Positions 21,005 to 31,359 of a stretch of DNA of 64,000 nucleotides are shown one piece after another. The DNA comes from Prochlorococcus marinus. GTDB lineage: Bacteria > Cyanobacteriota > Cyanobacteriia > PCC-6307 > Cyanobiaceae. Location of the stretch: assembly GCF_001180325.1 (NCBI RefSeq), contig NZ_CVSZ01000016.1, positions 1-64,000 of the forward strand. Reading direction: 5' to 3'. Under the pieces are notes generated by a model that saw nothing but the letters and a program-made list of their open reading frames with translations, had not been told where the DNA came from and searched no databases. The position numbers and the translations under genes were made by a program. Position 1 is the stretch's first letter, and each line of letters starts with the position of its first letter.

Positions 21005-21445
21005 TTATTTTGTTGTTAATTTTTTTTCTTTTAAAAGAGCATGTGAACCATCTTTATAATAATTTTTTCTTATTCCTACAGTAGAAAATTCAAAGCGACT
21101 ATAAAATCTTTCAGCAGTAACATTGCTCTGAGAAACCTCTAATAGTAATTTCTTTAAATTTAATTTTTTACATTTTTTTATTAAGTAACGCATAAGATAA
21201 GATCCAAATCCCTTTTTTCTAAATTTCTTATTTACAACAAAATAATTTATTTGAGCTTCATCAAGAACAATTTGAAAAACACATATCCCAATGACTAAAT
21301 TTTTAATTAATAACCCAACGATTTTTGTACCATCTTTTTTGAATTCGTTAGCCCATTGTTCTTTACTCCATAACGAATTCGCATTTGAATCTAATTCATA
21401 ACATAAATCAATATCTTTCTTATTTAAATGTTTAATAGATATCAT
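21005..21445 (-). CDS. rimI: Ribosomal protein S18-alanine N-acetyltransferase-like GNAT
   Basis: A 146-aa GNAT acetyltransferase. The acetyl-CoA loop reads VVNKKFRKKGFGSYLMRYL, followed by LLLEVSQSNVTAERFYSRFEF, a RimI-type C-terminal half with the conserved RFY. RimI acetylates the N-terminal alanine of ribosomal protein S18. Substrate assignment from sequence alone is moderate because GNATs diverge easily. It is divergent from lysA. Confidence 0.82.
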   Translation of the reverse strand: MISIKHLNKKDIDLCYELDSNANSLWSKEQWANEFKKDGTKIVGLLIKNLVIGICVFQIVLDEAQINYFVVNKKFRKKGFGSYLMRYLIKKCKKLNLKKLLLEVSQSNVTAERFYSRFEFSTVGIRKNYYKDGSHALLKEKKLTTK

Positions 21446-21532
21446 TTATTATGTATTTGTATCTAGAAAGTTCAATTCTAAAGTCATTATAAAATATGAC
21501 AGTTTTGGCATAGCTTTATTCAAGGTTCTCCC

Positions 21533-22906
21533 ATGGAAGAAAATCAATCTTTTTTAAAACAAAAAATTGACTTGGAAAGTCCTAACAAAAATATTGTGCC
21601 TATTACAACATCCATTGAAGTGGATGGGAAATTGTCTGTTGGTGGATGTTCTATTGAAGAACTAGTTAAAAAATATGGTTCTCCTCTTTATATCTTAGAT
21701 GAGATCACTTTAAGAAATTCTTGTAGGGCGTACAAAAAAGCATTAGAAAAATACTACCCAGGGAAATCCTTGCCTATATATGCTTCTAAAGCTAATAGTT
21801 CCATTTTTATGAGTAGTCTTGTTTCCTCAGAAGGTTTAGGACTTGATGCGGTTTCAGAGGGAGAACTACTAACTGCTATTAAAGGTGGGGTCCCAAATGA
21901 AAAAATTGTTTTTCATGGTAACAACAAATCAGACAAAGAATTAGAATTCGCAGTTAGAAACAACATTAAGATTATTGTAGATAATGATTATGACTTAGAA
22001 AGATTAGATGAGATCTCAAATTCATTAAATCATGATTTAGAAATAATGATTCGCTTTACTCCTGGGATAGAATGCCATACACATGAATATATTAGAACTG
22101 GATCATTTGATAGCAAATTTGGTTTCGGAATAGAATATTTAAATATTTTATTTAACAGAATCGGCAATACAAAGCACCTAAAATTGAGAGGTTTACATGC
22201 TCATATTGGTTCACAGATTTTTGAACTTGCTCCTCACAAGGATCTTGGAGAAATAATGATAAAGGTTATCTTAGACGCCAAAAAATTTGGTCATAATATT
22301 GAGGAACTAAATGTTGGCGGGGGTTTAGGTATCAGGTATACAGAAAGTGATGATCCCCCTTCAATTGATGAATGGGTAAAAACAATTTCTTCTTCCGTTG
22401 TTGAAGCTTGTAAAAAAAACAACTTAGATTTTCCCACGTTAATGTGCGAACCTGGGAGATCTATTGTATGTACAGCAGGTGTAACCATTTACAAAATTGG
22501 TGCTTTTAAAGAAATTCCCGGTATCAGAACGTATTTATCTGTTGATGGTGGTATGAGTGATAATCCAAGACCAATTACCTATCAATCAAATTATTCTGCG
22601 TGTTTAGTAAGTAATCCATTTAATATTAATTCCACAAATAAATATACTATTGCTGGCAAACACTGCGAATCGGGAGATGTATTGTTTAAAGAAATTGAAT
22701 TAGCAGAATGTAAAACGGGAGATCTAATTTGCGTTTTTGGTACTGGTGCATATAATAATTCAATGAGTTCTAATTACAACAGAATCCCAAGACCTGCTGC
22801 TCTCTTAGTTAAAGATGGAGAGGCAGAAATTATTCAAAAAAGAGAAAGCCCATTGGATCTTTTAAAATATGACGTATTACCTGATCGCTTTATCAAACAA
22901 AATTAG
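21533..22906 (+). CDS. lysA: Diaminopimelate decarboxylase
   Basis: LysA converts meso-diaminopimelate to lysine, the last step of lysine synthesis. It is a fold-type III PLP enzyme with the Schiff-base lysine in YASKANSS (K86). Further family marks are GLHAHIGSQI, LNVGGGLGIRY, CEPGRSIV and the C-terminal VFGTGAYNNSMSSNYN. At 457 aa it is full length, with a short N-terminal extension. It opens a run of co-oriented genes (lysA, diadenylate cyclase, uppS, bioB, trhO, conserved hypothetical). Confidence 0.96.
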   Translation: MEENQSFLKQKIDLESPNKNIVPITTSIEVDGKLSVGGCSIEELVKKYGSPLYILDEITLRNSCRAYKKALEKYYPGKSLPIYASKANSSIFMSSLVSSEGLGLDAVSEGELLTAIKGGVPNEKIVFHGNNKSDKELEFAVRNNIKIIVDNDYDLERLDEISNSLNHDLEIMIRFTPGIECHTHEYIRTGSFDSKFGFGIEYLNILFNRIGNTKHLKLRGLHAHIGSQIFELAPHKDLGEIMIKVILDAKKFGHNIEELNVGGGLGIRYTESDDPPSIDEWVKTISSSVVEACKKNNLDFPTLMCEPGRSIVCTAGVTIYKIGAFKEIPGIRTYLSVDGGMSDNPRPITYQSNYSACLVSNPFNINSTNKYTIAGKHCESGDVLFKEIELAECKTGDLICVFGTGAYNNSMSSNYNRIPRPAALLVKDGEAEIIQKRESPLDLLKYDVLPDRFIKQN

Positions 22907-22934
22907 GTACATTTAAATTAATTTTGTTTTTAAT

Positions 22935-23840
22935 GTGAATTTCTGGGGGATAATAAATTTAAAACTTTTATTAGATGTCTTATTTGCAGTTGGTTTCGGA
23001 CTTTTATTATTCTCTAGAGTAAAAGAACAACGGACATTATGGCTGCTTAGAGGATATTTGTTTTTAGTATCATCCGCTTGGTTTATTCAAAGATATGCAT
23101 ACCTCCCACTAACATCAAAATTAATTGATGCTGTAGTACTCGCTTGTTCTCTTTCTTTAGCAATCCTTTGGCAAGGAGAGTTAAGAAGATTAATGGAACT
23201 ACTAGGCACTGGAAGGCTAGCTGTATTACTTGGGAATCCACCAAAGGAATTTAGAGCAACTTCAAATACAATTACTCAGTTAGTTGATACTGCAGGTAAA
23301 CTCTCACAAAATAGAAGAGGCGCTTTAATCGTTGTAGATTTGGGGAGTGATTTAAGACCTGAAGATTTTTTATATTCAGGTACCAATATTGAGGCACAAT
23401 TATCAACTGACCTTTTAATAAATCTTTTTGCAACAGACACGCCATTACATGATGGAGCAGTTCTCGTTAAAGGTAACAAAATAATTTCTGCTGGAGTAAT
23501 ACTTCCTCTCTCAAGACAAGGAATAAGTAGATATGGGACCAGACATTTAGCTGCTTTAGGAATTACAGAAAGATTCGACAGGTGTATTTGTATCGTTGTC
23601 TCTGAAGAAACAGGTACTTTATCATTAGCAAACCAAGGAAAACTTGAAAGACCAATTACCAGTAGTAGGTTGCAGGAACTTCTTGTAAATTTGATTGGCA
23701 ATCAAAACTCTAATGGAGCAAATAAATCATCTTTAAGTAAAAATGTCTTATCCCAAAAGCCAGACTCGGGTGATAATATCATCAGTAATATTAAAAAAGA
23801 ATCAGAAAAATCAGAAATTTTTATTAGCAAAAAGGATTAA
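22935..23840 (+). CDS. cdaA: Diadenylate cyclase (CdaA-type)
   Basis: This protein probably makes cyclic di-AMP from two ATP. The GTG start at 22935 gives 301 aa with N-terminal membrane segments (about 9-25, 36-52 and 63-79) followed by the DisA_N cyclase domain (about 100-230). The DGA motif is present at 173-175. The canonical RHR reads RHL at 203-205 (GTRHLAALGIT). The C-terminal about 60 residues are low-complexity. It lies between lysA and uppS, an arrangement that fits envelope and osmotic homeostasis. The leucine in place of the second arginine is the point to check for activity. Confidence 0.88.
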   Translation: MNFWGIINLKLLLDVLFAVGFGLLLFSRVKEQRTLWLLRGYLFLVSSAWFIQRYAYLPLTSKLIDAVVLACSLSLAILWQGELRRLMELLGTGRLAVLLGNPPKEFRATSNTITQLVDTAGKLSQNRRGALIVVDLGSDLRPEDFLYSGTNIEAQLSTDLLINLFATDTPLHDGAVLVKGNKIISAGVILPLSRQGISRYGTRHLAALGITERFDRCICIVVSEETGTLSLANQGKLERPITSSRLQELLVNLIGNQNSNGANKSSLSKNVLSQKPDSGDNIISNIKKESEKSEIFISKKD

Positions 23841-23843
23841 CTA

Positions 23844-24647
23844 ATGAATTTAGAAAAAGTAGTTGACGATAAAGTTAATGAATTATTATTGAAAATAGAT
23901 AAGCAAAAATTGCCCAACCATATAGCAATAATTATGGACGGCAATGGGAGATGGGCGATAAAAAAAGGTTTACCTCGATCATTTGGACATAAACAGGGCG
24001 TTAATGTATTAAAAAAAATTCTTAAATCTGCAAAAAATTTAGGTTGTAAAGTAATTACTGTTTATGCTTTTTCAACTGAGAATTGGTCAAGACCAACAAA
24101 AGAAGTTGATTTTCTTATAAATCTTTTTAGCGAAGTTTTAAAAAACGAAATTAAAGAGATACATGAAGAATCAACAAAAATAAAATTTGTTGGAGATTTA
24201 ACTCCTTTCCCAAAAAATTTAAGAGAAATAATCTCTAGTTCAGAATCACTTACTAAAAACAACAATAAATTTTTATTCAATGTTTGTGTTAATTACGGTG
24301 GTAGACAAGAAATAGTAAAAGTTGCAAAAGAATTAGCATTAAAATCTTCTGCTGGGGAAATAAAACCAAGTGAAATTAATGAAGAATTATTTAACTCAGA
24401 GATATTAACTAGAGGGATTAAAGATCCAGAGTTACTAATAAGAACTAGTGGAGAAAAAAGGATAAGTAATTTTTTATTATGGCAATTAGCATATTCAGAA
24501 ATTTATATATCTGACGTACTATGGCCAGATTTCAATGAGCATGAATTTCTTAAAGCAATAATTGATTACCAATCAAGAAATAGGCGTTTCGGCGGTATAG
24601 AATCATTACCAAATGGATCTTTTGAAGATTCTCAATATTCTTCCTAA
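23844..24647 (+). CDS. uppS: Isoprenyl (undecaprenyl) diphosphate synthase
   Basis: This cis-prenyltransferase makes the long-chain polyprenyl diphosphate carrier for peptidoglycan and other envelope polymers. The 267-aa protein has the active-site [10 protein letters not shown] with D32, [18 protein letters not shown] and [17 protein letters not shown]. The start is 3 bp after the diadenylate cyclase stop, so the two are very probably in one operon. Confidence 0.95.
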   Translation: MNLEKVVDDKVNELLLKIDKQKLPNHIAIIMDGNGRWAIKKGLPRSFGHKQGVNVLKKILKSAKNLGCKVITVYAFSTENWSRPTKEVDFLINLFSEVLKNEIKEIHEESTKIKFVGDLTPFPKNLREIISSSESLTKNNNKFLFNVCVNYGGRQEIVKVAKELALKSSAGEIKPSEINEELFNSEILTRGIKDPELLIRTSGEKRISNFLLWQLAYSEIYISDVLWPDFNEHEFLKAIIDYQSRNRRFGGIESLPNGSFEDSQYSS

Positions 24648-24652
24648 TAAAA

Positions 24653-25660
24653 ATGACTAATTCTAATAATCAGTTATCAAAAGAAATTAGGTTTGATTGG
24701 AATAAAGAGGAGATATTGGAAATACTAAATATGCCTCTTATTGATTTAATGTGGGAATCACAAACAGTTCACAGGAAATTTAACAAATACGACATTCAAT
24801 TAGCATCATTATTCAGTGTAAAAACTGGTGGGTGTGAGGAAAACTGTTCGTACTGTAGCCAATCAATTTATAGTGCTAGCGAAATCAAAAGTCATCCACA
24901 ATTTCAAGTTGAAGAGGTTTTAACAAGAGCTCGAGTTGCAAAAAATGAGGGTGCCGATAGGTTTTGTATGGGTTGGGCGTGGAGAGAAATTAGAGATGGG
25001 AAATCTTTTAATGCAATGTTAGAGATGGTAAGCGGTGTAAGAGATTTAGGGATGGAAGCATGCGTTACTGCTGGGATGCTTACAGAAGAACAAGCTTCCA
25101 GACTGGCTGATGCAGGTTTGACCGCGTATAACCACAATCTTGATACTAGTCCTGAGCATTATAAAAATATTATTACGACTAGAACTTATCAAGACAGACT
25201 AGATACTATCAAAAGAGTAAGGAATGCAGGAATAAATGTTTGTTGTGGAGGGATAATAGGTTTGGGTGAAACTAATGGTGATAGAGCATCTCTTTTGGAA
25301 GTGCTTTCAAACATGAATCCACACCCTGAAAGTGTTCCTATAAATTCATTAGTAGTTATTGAAGGTACTGGTTTAGAAGATAATCAAGATATTGATTCAA
25401 TTGAAATGATAAGGATGATTGCTACCGCAAGAATTCTTATGCCGAAAAGTAAAATAAGATTAAGTGCAGGGCGAGAAAAGCTTTCAAAGGAAGCCCAAAT
25501 TATATGTTTTCAATGTGGGGCAAATTCAATTTTTTATGGAGATGAGTTACTCACAACTTCAAATCCATCTTTTCAATCAGACAGAAAACTTCTTAAAGAG
25601 GTAGGAGTATCATTTAACAAAGATTTTGAAACTTGTGAAAAAACATTATCTTCTTTATGA
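24653..25660 (+). CDS. bioB: Biotin synthase
   Basis: BioB is a radical SAM enzyme that inserts sulfur into dethiobiotin. The [4Fe-4S] cysteines lie in GCEENCSYC (C61, C65, C68). Other family segments are [28 protein letters not shown] and the conserved LSAGRE near the auxiliary cluster ligand Arg. It has 335 aa, full length. It starts 5 bp after uppS, and its TGA overlaps the ATG of the next gene (ATGA). Confidence 0.97.
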   Translation: MTNSNNQLSKEIRFDWNKEEILEILNMPLIDLMWESQTVHRKFNKYDIQLASLFSVKTGGCEENCSYCSQSIYSASEIKSHPQFQVEEVLTRARVAKNEGADRFCMGWAWREIRDGKSFNAMLEMVSGVRDLGMEACVTAGMLTEEQASRLADAGLTAYNHNLDTSPEHYKNIITTRTYQDRLDTIKRVRNAGINVCCGGIIGLGETNGDRASLLEVLSNMNPHPESVPINSLVVIEGTGLEDNQDIDSIEMIRMIATARILMPKSKIRLSAGREKLSKEAQIICFQCGANSIFYGDELLTTSNPSFQSDRKLLKEVGVSFNKDFETCEKTLSSL

Positions 25661-26589
25661 AAGTCAAAAATTATAAAATAGTTTCTCTTTACTCTTTTTT
25701 CCTTTTTCAAGAAAACTTAATTCTTGATCTAAAAAATAAATTATTAGAAATCGAAAGAGAAAAAGATCTTTCAGGTTTATTGATTTTTGCAAGTGAGGGC
25801 ATTAATGGAACTATTTGTGCTGAGAAAAATATAATTGATATTGTTATCAATTTAATTATTAAATATACAGATAGTAGAAATTTGAATATTAAAGTAAACT
25901 TTTCAAAAAACAAAATCTTCAAAAAATTAAAAATAAAAATCAAGAATGAGATAGTTACCATGGGTATCCCTCAAATTAATCCCTCAGAAAATAATGGGAC
26001 CTATATTGATTCAACTGATTGGAATAAGTTAATTAAAAATCAAAATACAATTGTCATTGATACAAGAAATCATTATGAGGTTTCTATAGGTACATTTAAG
26101 AACTCTATAAACCCAAATACAAGAAACTTTAGGGAATTCCCCAAGTGGGTAGATGATCATTTAGATACCCATCTTGAAAAGAAAGAGTCTGCAAATATAG
26201 CAATGTTTTGTACCGGAGGAATAAGATGTGAAAAAGCTACTAGTTTGCTGAAAAAGAAAGGTTATAAAAATATTTATCACCTTAAAGGTGGCATCCTTCA
26301 ATACCTTGATGATATACCAAAAGAAAAAAGCTTATTTGAAGGTGAATGTTATGTTTTTGATAAAAGAGTTGCTTTAGATCAAGAATTAGAAAAAGGCTCC
26401 TACTCTATTTGTCATGCATGTGGAATGCCAGTTTCAATTCAAGATCAAGAAAGAAAAGAATATAGAAAGGGTATCCAATGTCATTTCTGCATAGACCAAT
26501 TCAGTGATGATGATAGGAAAAGGTTTGAAGAAAGACAAAAACAAATCGATAAATTAAAAGTGGTAAATCATAAATTCCATAAAGACTAA
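25657..26589 (+). CDS. trhO: Rhodanese-domain tRNA uridine hydroxylase-like protein (TrhO/UPF0176)
   Basis: TrhO-family proteins form 5-hydroxyuridine at tRNA position 34 in an oxygen-dependent way. The 310-aa protein has the N-terminal acylphosphatase-like domain ([14 protein letters not shown]), a rhodanese domain with the catalytic Cys in [12 protein letters not shown] (C185), and a C-terminal cysteine-rich zinc-like region (CHACGMPVS ... CHFC). Its ATG overlaps the bioB stop by 4 bp, indicating translational coupling. Confidence 0.9.
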   Translation: MKVKNYKIVSLYSFFLFQENLILDLKNKLLEIEREKDLSGLLIFASEGINGTICAEKNIIDIVINLIIKYTDSRNLNIKVNFSKNKIFKKLKIKIKNEIVTMGIPQINPSENNGTYIDSTDWNKLIKNQNTIVIDTRNHYEVSIGTFKNSINPNTRNFREFPKWVDDHLDTHLEKKESANIAMFCTGGIRCEKATSLLKKKGYKNIYHLKGGILQYLDDIPKEKSLFEGECYVFDKRVALDQELEKGSYSICHACGMPVSIQDQERKEYRKGIQCHFCIDQFSDDDRKRFEERQKQIDKLKVVNHKFHKD

Positions 26590-26600
26590 TTTTGGAAATC

Positions 26601-27101
26601 ATGAAAGTTGAAGAATTAGAGAAATTAGCAGGTACCAAGGGATTATTAATTAAAATTCAAGTTAGAGAAACTCTCGGATTATGTTTCTTTAGAATCGTTA
26701 TAGCAAAACAGAAAGATAACATAATTAAGATTTGGGCTGAAATGAAAGGTTGGACTTATTTAAATCGACAAGGAATTCAGCTTGATACATTAAGAATCCT
26801 TAGTAAAGCTCCAGCTTTTGTTTCAGAATTTATATGGGCAACAACCATGGCTTGGGCAATTGAAAAAAAATCAAGCAACAAAGTAAGACTTTTAGCTATT
26901 TTTGATAGTGAAGGATATAGTAAAAAACTTGTGAGATATTTCAAGTTAATAGGATTCAAAATTGTAAAAGAAGTTGGCTCTAGCCCAGTAGATCTTTTAT
27001 TAAGATTGGTTTGGGGAGGAGCCGGTACACTCATGAACGGGGAATGTATTTCCATATTGAAAAAACTTGAAAAGAAACTCTCTTTAATTGATGAAAGTTA
27101 A
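26601..27101 (+). CDS. Conserved cyanobacterial hypothetical protein (GNAT-like?)
   Basis: I chose the ATG at 26601 (166 aa) over an in-frame TTG at 26592 because ATG is the usual start. The protein has no signal peptide. The part KVRLLAIFDSEGYSKKLVRYF followed by KLIGFKIVKEVG resembles the last helix and strand of GNAT acetyltransferases, but a clear acetyl-CoA loop is missing, so the function remains unknown. It is the last gene of the lysA run. Its TAA shares a TTAA palindrome with the lipA stop on the other strand. Confidence 0.6.
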   Translation: MKVEELEKLAGTKGLLIKIQVRETLGLCFFRIVIAKQKDNIIKIWAEMKGWTYLNRQGIQLDTLRILSKAPAFVSEFIWATTMAWAIEKKSSNKVRLLAIFDSEGYSKKLVRYFKLIGFKIVKEVGSSPVDLLLRLVWGGAGTLMNGECISILKKLEKKLSLIDES

Positions 27102-27997
27102 CCCGCATGATAACTACTTCTAACTAAAGGGCCAGAAGATACTTTTTTAAATCCTAATTCTTTAGAGAAGCTATATAGATATTCAAACTCTGATGGATCC
27201 CAATATTTCTTAACTGCCAAATGATTGAATGAGGGCCTTAAATATTGACCAATTGTAATTTGATCACAATCTATTTTTTTAAGATCATAAATTGTATTTT
27301 TTATTTCATCCAATGTCTCACCAAGACCTAACATAATCCCTGATTTGGTTTGAATATGAGGAGCAATATCTTTTGACTTTTTTAGTAAATTAAGGGATTT
27401 TTTGTAATTTGCACCCCTCCTAACTTCTTTTTGCAATCTTTCAACAGTTTCAAGATTATGATTAAAGCATATTGGATCTTTTTCTAAAATCATCTTCAAT
27501 CTCTCAGTCTGAAGGTTATTAGTTTCATCAAAATTTTTACCTCCACCCCATAAATCAGGAGTTAAAACCTCTATTTTAATTGTTGAATCAATTTTCCTAA
27601 TCTCATCAATTGTAGATATAAATAAATTTGCACCATGATCAGGGAGATCATCTCTAGCGACAGATGTCAAAACAACATATTTCAAATTTAGTACTTTCAC
27701 TGCTTCAGCGACTTGTGCACATTCATCAATATTGATAGAACTAGGTCTACCTTTATTTACCTGACAAAAAGCACATGAACGAGAACATATCGATCCACCC
27801 AGCAAGAAAGTGGCTGTTCCTGAGGCATAACATTCTGCTCTATTTGGACATCTTGCTTCTTCACAAATAGTGTGGATATTTGATTTTTTGATGAGTGTTT
27901 GTATTTTTTCGAATTCTGAAGCTTTACTAATAGGAAATTTAATCCAAGAGGGTAGTCTTAAGATTTTTTCTTTCTTGATTAAATTATTGTCTCTCAT
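27098..27997 (-). CDS. lipA: Lipoyl synthase
   Basis: LipA is a radical SAM enzyme that inserts two sulfurs into octanoyl groups on lipoyl domains. Both iron-sulfur cluster sites are intact: CEEARCPNRAEC (C45, C50, C56) for the auxiliary cluster, and CSRSCAFC (C71, C75, C78) for the SAM cluster. The C-terminal RSSYHA serine motif is also present. At 299 aa it is full length. It starts 3 bp after recR and is likely co-transcribed with it. Cyanobacteria often have two lipA paralogs; which one this is cannot be told here. Confidence 0.95.
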   Translation of the reverse strand: MRDNNLIKKEKILRLPSWIKFPISKASEFEKIQTLIKKSNIHTICEEARCPNRAECYASGTATFLLGGSICSRSCAFCQVNKGRPSSINIDECAQVAEAVKVLNLKYVVLTSVARDDLPDHGANLFISTIDEIRKIDSTIKIEVLTPDLWGGGKNFDETNNLQTERLKMILEKDPICFNHNLETVERLQKEVRRGANYKKSLNLLKKSKDIAPHIQTKSGIMLGLGETLDEIKNTIYDLKKIDCDQITIGQYLRPSFNHLAVKKYWDPSEFEYLYSFSKELGFKKVSSGPLVRSSYHAG

Positions 27998-28000
27998 TAT

Positions 28001-28600
28001 CTAATTTAGTTTTGTTCTTCCTTCTAACGCCCTTGCAAGTGTAACTTCATCCACATATTCTAGTTCACTACCCATTGGGAGGCCATATGCAATCCTCGTA
28101 ACTTTAGTGAAAGGGGCTAACAATTTTCCAATATAAAGACTTGTTGTATCTCCCTCAACACTTGGGGTCAATGCCAATATGATCTCATCTATTTCAGACT
28201 TACTAACTCTTTCTACCAAGCTTCTTATTTCTAGTAGTTCGGGGCCCACAGAATCCATTGGAGATATTAAACCACCAATAACATGGTAAACACCTTTAAA
28301 TTCTCTTGCGCGTTCCAAAGCAAGCAAATCTTTAGTTTCTGCTACTACACATATTAGTTTTTGATTTCTTTCATTATTTTTGCAAATTTCACATTCATCT
28401 TCTGAAGTCAAATTGAAACATTTTTTGCAGCGGCCAACATTACTATGTGCTTCTAAAAGAGCCTTTGAAAAATCTCTTATTGTACTTTCAGGTTGTTTTA
28501 AAATAAATAGGGCTAATCGTTGTGCTGTTCTTGGACCAATCCCTGGGAATTTCTCAAAATGACCAATTAATTTTGAAAGCGGTTTGGTGTAAGTAATCAA
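28001..28600 (-). CDS. recR: Recombination protein RecR
   Basis: RecR works with RecO/RecF in loading RecA at gaps. The 199-aa protein has a helix-hairpin-helix ([20 protein letters not shown], 11-30), a C4 zinc finger (C58, C61, C70, C73) and a Toprim domain ([12 protein letters not shown] ... [16 protein letters not shown]). It is standard in length and motif content. It heads the recR-lipA pair. Confidence 0.96.
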   Translation of the reverse strand: MITYTKPLSKLIGHFEKFPGIGPRTAQRLALFILKQPESTIRDFSKALLEAHSNVGRCKKCFNLTSEDECEICKNNERNQKLICVVAETKDLLALERAREFKGVYHVIGGLISPMDSVGPELLEIRSLVERVSKSEIDEIILALTPSVEGDTTSLYIGKLLAPFTKVTRIAYGLPMGSELEYVDEVTLARALEGRTKLN

Positions 28601-28703
28601 AATTAAACTATTTCTAGGGATAATTTAGTCGCAAAATTCTGAATTGACAAAATTGTTTGCTTTTAATGTCTTATTATGTTTTTAGTTAGTAATTTCAAAC
28701 AAA

Positions 28704-29261
28704 ATGAAAAATATTAAATTTAACCCTTTCAAATATTTATTTTTGATTTTTTTGTGTTTAACACTGAGTGCTTGTAGTGGCGGACTAAATGCGGGATTAG
28801 AAGCTTATCAAAGTCCAGATGGAAGATACGCCTTTTTGTATCCAACAGGATGGACTAGAGTAAAGGTGGATGGAGGTCCTGAAATTATTTATCATGATCT
28901 AATAAATAGTAATGAGACCTTAAGTTTAGTTATTTCTGATGTAAATAAAGAGGTTCAATTAGAGCAATTAGGAACCCCAAGTGAAGTAGGTCAAACATTA
29001 ATTAATAAAGTCATTGCTCCAGAAGGTTCAGGTAGAGAGGTAAGACTTATTAATACCAATAAGAGAGAGGCATCCAATCATATTTTCTATGATTTAGAGT
29101 ATGAATTAAATTTAAATGAACAGGCAAGACATGAGTTAGCTACTGTCGTAATTGATAGAGGAACACTTTATACTTTTGCTGTGGGAACAAATGAAGAAAG
29201 GTGGAATAAAGTTGACGGTATGTTTAGCAACGTAATTGAATCATTTAACTTCTTAATTTAG
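28704..29261 (+). CDS. PsbP-like thylakoid lumen lipoprotein (CyanoP type)
   Basis: The 185-aa protein has a lipoprotein signal peptide with lipobox LSAC (C24) and then a PsbP domain beginning YQSPDGRYAFLYPTGWTRVKV and ending EERWNKVDGMFSNVIESFNF. CyanoP proteins assist photosystem II assembly on the lumenal side. The gene is divergent from recR and convergent with the ABC exporter (15-bp gap). Confidence 0.9.
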   Translation: MKNIKFNPFKYLFLIFLCLTLSACSGGLNAGLEAYQSPDGRYAFLYPTGWTRVKVDGGPEIIYHDLINSNETLSLVISDVNKEVQLEQLGTPSEVGQTLINKVIAPEGSGREVRLINTNKREASNHIFYDLEYELNLNEQARHELATVVIDRGTLYTFAVGTNEERWNKVDGMFSNVIESFNFLI

Positions 29262-29275
29262 TTTAGAAATTTATA

Positions 29276-31048
29276 CTAGATTCCTACTTGAACATTCCAC
29301 AAATAAGCATATATTTTGTTCTGATCCAATAGTCTTTCATGTTTTCCGCTTTCAACTATTTTACCTTTATCAATAACTACAATGTTATCTGCATTTTTTA
29401 TAGTGCTTAATCTATGAGCTATTACTATAGTTGTTCTTTCTTTTGTGATTTTAGATAACGATTTTTGAATTAAAGCCTCTGTTTCATTATCAACTGAAGC
29501 TGTAGCTTCATCTAATATTAATATTGGAGCATTCTTTAAAACAGCTCTAGCCAAGGCAATTCTTTGACGTTGCCCGCCTGAGAGCTTTTGGCCCCTTTCC
29601 CCCACTATAGTTTTATAACCATCTGGTAATTGTTCAATAAATTTATGAGCTTCCGCAATCTTTGAAGCTTTAATAATATCTTTAAGATTTGGGTTGTTCG
29701 AGCCATAAGCAATATTTTCTTGTACACTGCCATGAAATAAATAAGTTTCTTGACTTACTAAAGAAATACATTTTCTTAGATCCCTCAAATTTATGTCTTT
29801 AATAGAAACCCCATCTAATGTTATTGACCCATTATTACTATCATAAATTCTAAGTAGTAGTTTTATTATTGTACTCTTCCCAGAGCCTGTTAAACCAACA
29901 ATTCCTAATGATGAGTTATTTTCAATTTTGAAATTTATGTTTTTTAAGGTTAAATCTCGTCCAGGATAATTAAAATTAACATTATTAAAAATAATTTCTC
30001 CTTTGATATCTTTAGGTTCAATTTTTATTTTTCCATCTTTTATTTTTATAGGCGTATCTATGAGATCAATTACTCTATCTATTGAAGCCATAGATCTCTG
30101 AAAATCATCTAAAACATGCCCCAAAGTAGTTAAAGGCCATAATAGTCTTTGTGTAATAAACACTAAAAAACTATAAGTACCTACATCAAGTGTCTTATTC
30201 CAAGTTTGGAAACCTCCAATTAATAGAATCGCTATAAAAGCAAATAAAATTGCAAATCTTATTAGAGGAATAAAAGCAGAAGATAATTTTATTGCAGCCT
30301 TATTACTTCTTTGATAATCAAGACTTTCTTTATTTAATCTATTTAGTTCCCATTTTTCTTTAGTAAAACTTTTTATGGTTAGAATTCCACTTAAATTATT
30401 ATTAAGCCTTGATGCCAACAGTCCAGCTTTATTTCTAACATCTCTGTATTTTGGAGCAAGCTTCTTTTGAAATTTAATTGATCCTAAAAATATAATTGGA
30501 ATAGGAAAGAAAGCAAATAAAGCGATTTTTGGAGCGACATATATCATAGTGCCCCCAATTATTAAGACAGTTATAAATAACTGAATAATCTGATTAGCCC
30601 CTTGGTCTAGAAATCTCTCGAGTTGATTTATATCATCATTCAAAATAGATAATAGCCTTCCAGTATTATCATTTTCAAAAAAATCCATATCTAATTCCTG
30701 GATATGCTCATAAGCTTTTATTCTTAATTTATGTTGCGATAGCTGAGCCAAATTTCTCCATAAAATCGAATATAAATATTCAAAAGAGGATTCACCAGAC
30801 CAAACTATTCCTGAAGCAAATGCAAGAAAAATCAATTGTGCTGGAACTTCTTTTATTCCAAAACCAGCAATCCACGAACTCTGTTCCTTAACAACGATAT
30901 CCACTGCAAGACCAATTATTACAGGGGGAGCTAAATCTAATATTTTATTAATTATGGAACTAATAAAAGCAAAAAATAGTAACCTTCTCTCCTCAATCAG
31001 ATTTAAATAAAGTCTAATTATTGGATTTTGATTGTTCTTAGACCTCAT
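29276..31048 (-). CDS. ABC exporter half-transporter (fused TMD-NBD)
   Basis: The 590-aa protein has an N-terminal six-helix exporter membrane domain (about 20-310) and a C-terminal ATPase domain with Walker A GLTGSGKST, signature LSGGQRQR, Walker B LILDEATASVD and the switch histidine in VIAHRLST. It is expected to act as a homodimer that exports lipids, peptides or drugs; the substrate cannot be told. An 8-bp gap separates it from the small secreted protein gene upstream. Confidence 0.93.
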   Translation of the reverse strand: MRSKNNQNPIIRLYLNLIEERRLLFFAFISSIINKILDLAPPVIIGLAVDIVVKEQSSWIAGFGIKEVPAQLIFLAFASGIVWSGESSFEYLYSILWRNLAQLSQHKLRIKAYEHIQELDMDFFENDNTGRLLSILNDDINQLERFLDQGANQIIQLFITVLIIGGTMIYVAPKIALFAFFPIPIIFLGSIKFQKKLAPKYRDVRNKAGLLASRLNNNLSGILTIKSFTKEKWELNRLNKESLDYQRSNKAAIKLSSAFIPLIRFAILFAFIAILLIGGFQTWNKTLDVGTYSFLVFITQRLLWPLTTLGHVLDDFQRSMASIDRVIDLIDTPIKIKDGKIKIEPKDIKGEIIFNNVNFNYPGRDLTLKNINFKIENNSSLGIVGLTGSGKSTIIKLLLRIYDSNNGSITLDGVSIKDINLRDLRKCISLVSQETYLFHGSVQENIAYGSNNPNLKDIIKASKIAEAHKFIEQLPDGYKTIVGERGQKLSGGQRQRIALARAVLKNAPILILDEATASVDNETEALIQKSLSKITKERTTIVIAHRLSTIKNADNIVVIDKGKIVESGKHERLLDQNKIYAYLWNVQVGI

Positions 31049-31056
31049 AAAAATAA

Positions 31057-31350
31057 TTAAATTTTTCTATTATTATTTAAATTTTCTTTAGTTTCTAATT
31101 TACATTTTGTTTTTGCATCTTGATGACTTGCAGTTTGCATAAATTCTTCGTAGTAACAATTACAAGTTTCATTCGCAATTTCTTCACTATATACCATTTC
31201 TGCTTTCATCATCTCCTCTTTGACACTCTGAAGACAAAATAATTTTATGATTGAATTTTTTTTCGTTTGAGCTAAATAATAACTATTAAAGGAGTTGAAT
31301 AGTATTATCAGATTCACAAAAATAAAGAAATTATATTTGCTAGCTTTCAT
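31057..31350 (-). CDS. Small secreted/membrane-anchored cysteine-containing hypothetical protein
   Basis: The 97-aa product begins with a hydrophobic signal-like segment (residues 8-28). The mature part has four cysteines (FCLQ, ETCNCYYEE and TKCKLET), enough for two disulfides. I recognise no family. It sits 9 bp after the DEAD-box helicase gene and 8 bp before the ABC exporter gene on the same strand, so it is probably on a shared transcript. Confidence 0.6.
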   Translation of the reverse strand: MKASKYNFFIFVNLIILFNSFNSYYLAQTKKNSIIKLFCLQSVKEEMMKAEMVYSEEIANETCNCYYEEFMQTASHQDAKTKCKLETKENLNNNRKI

Positions 31351-31359
31351 TCTCTATAA

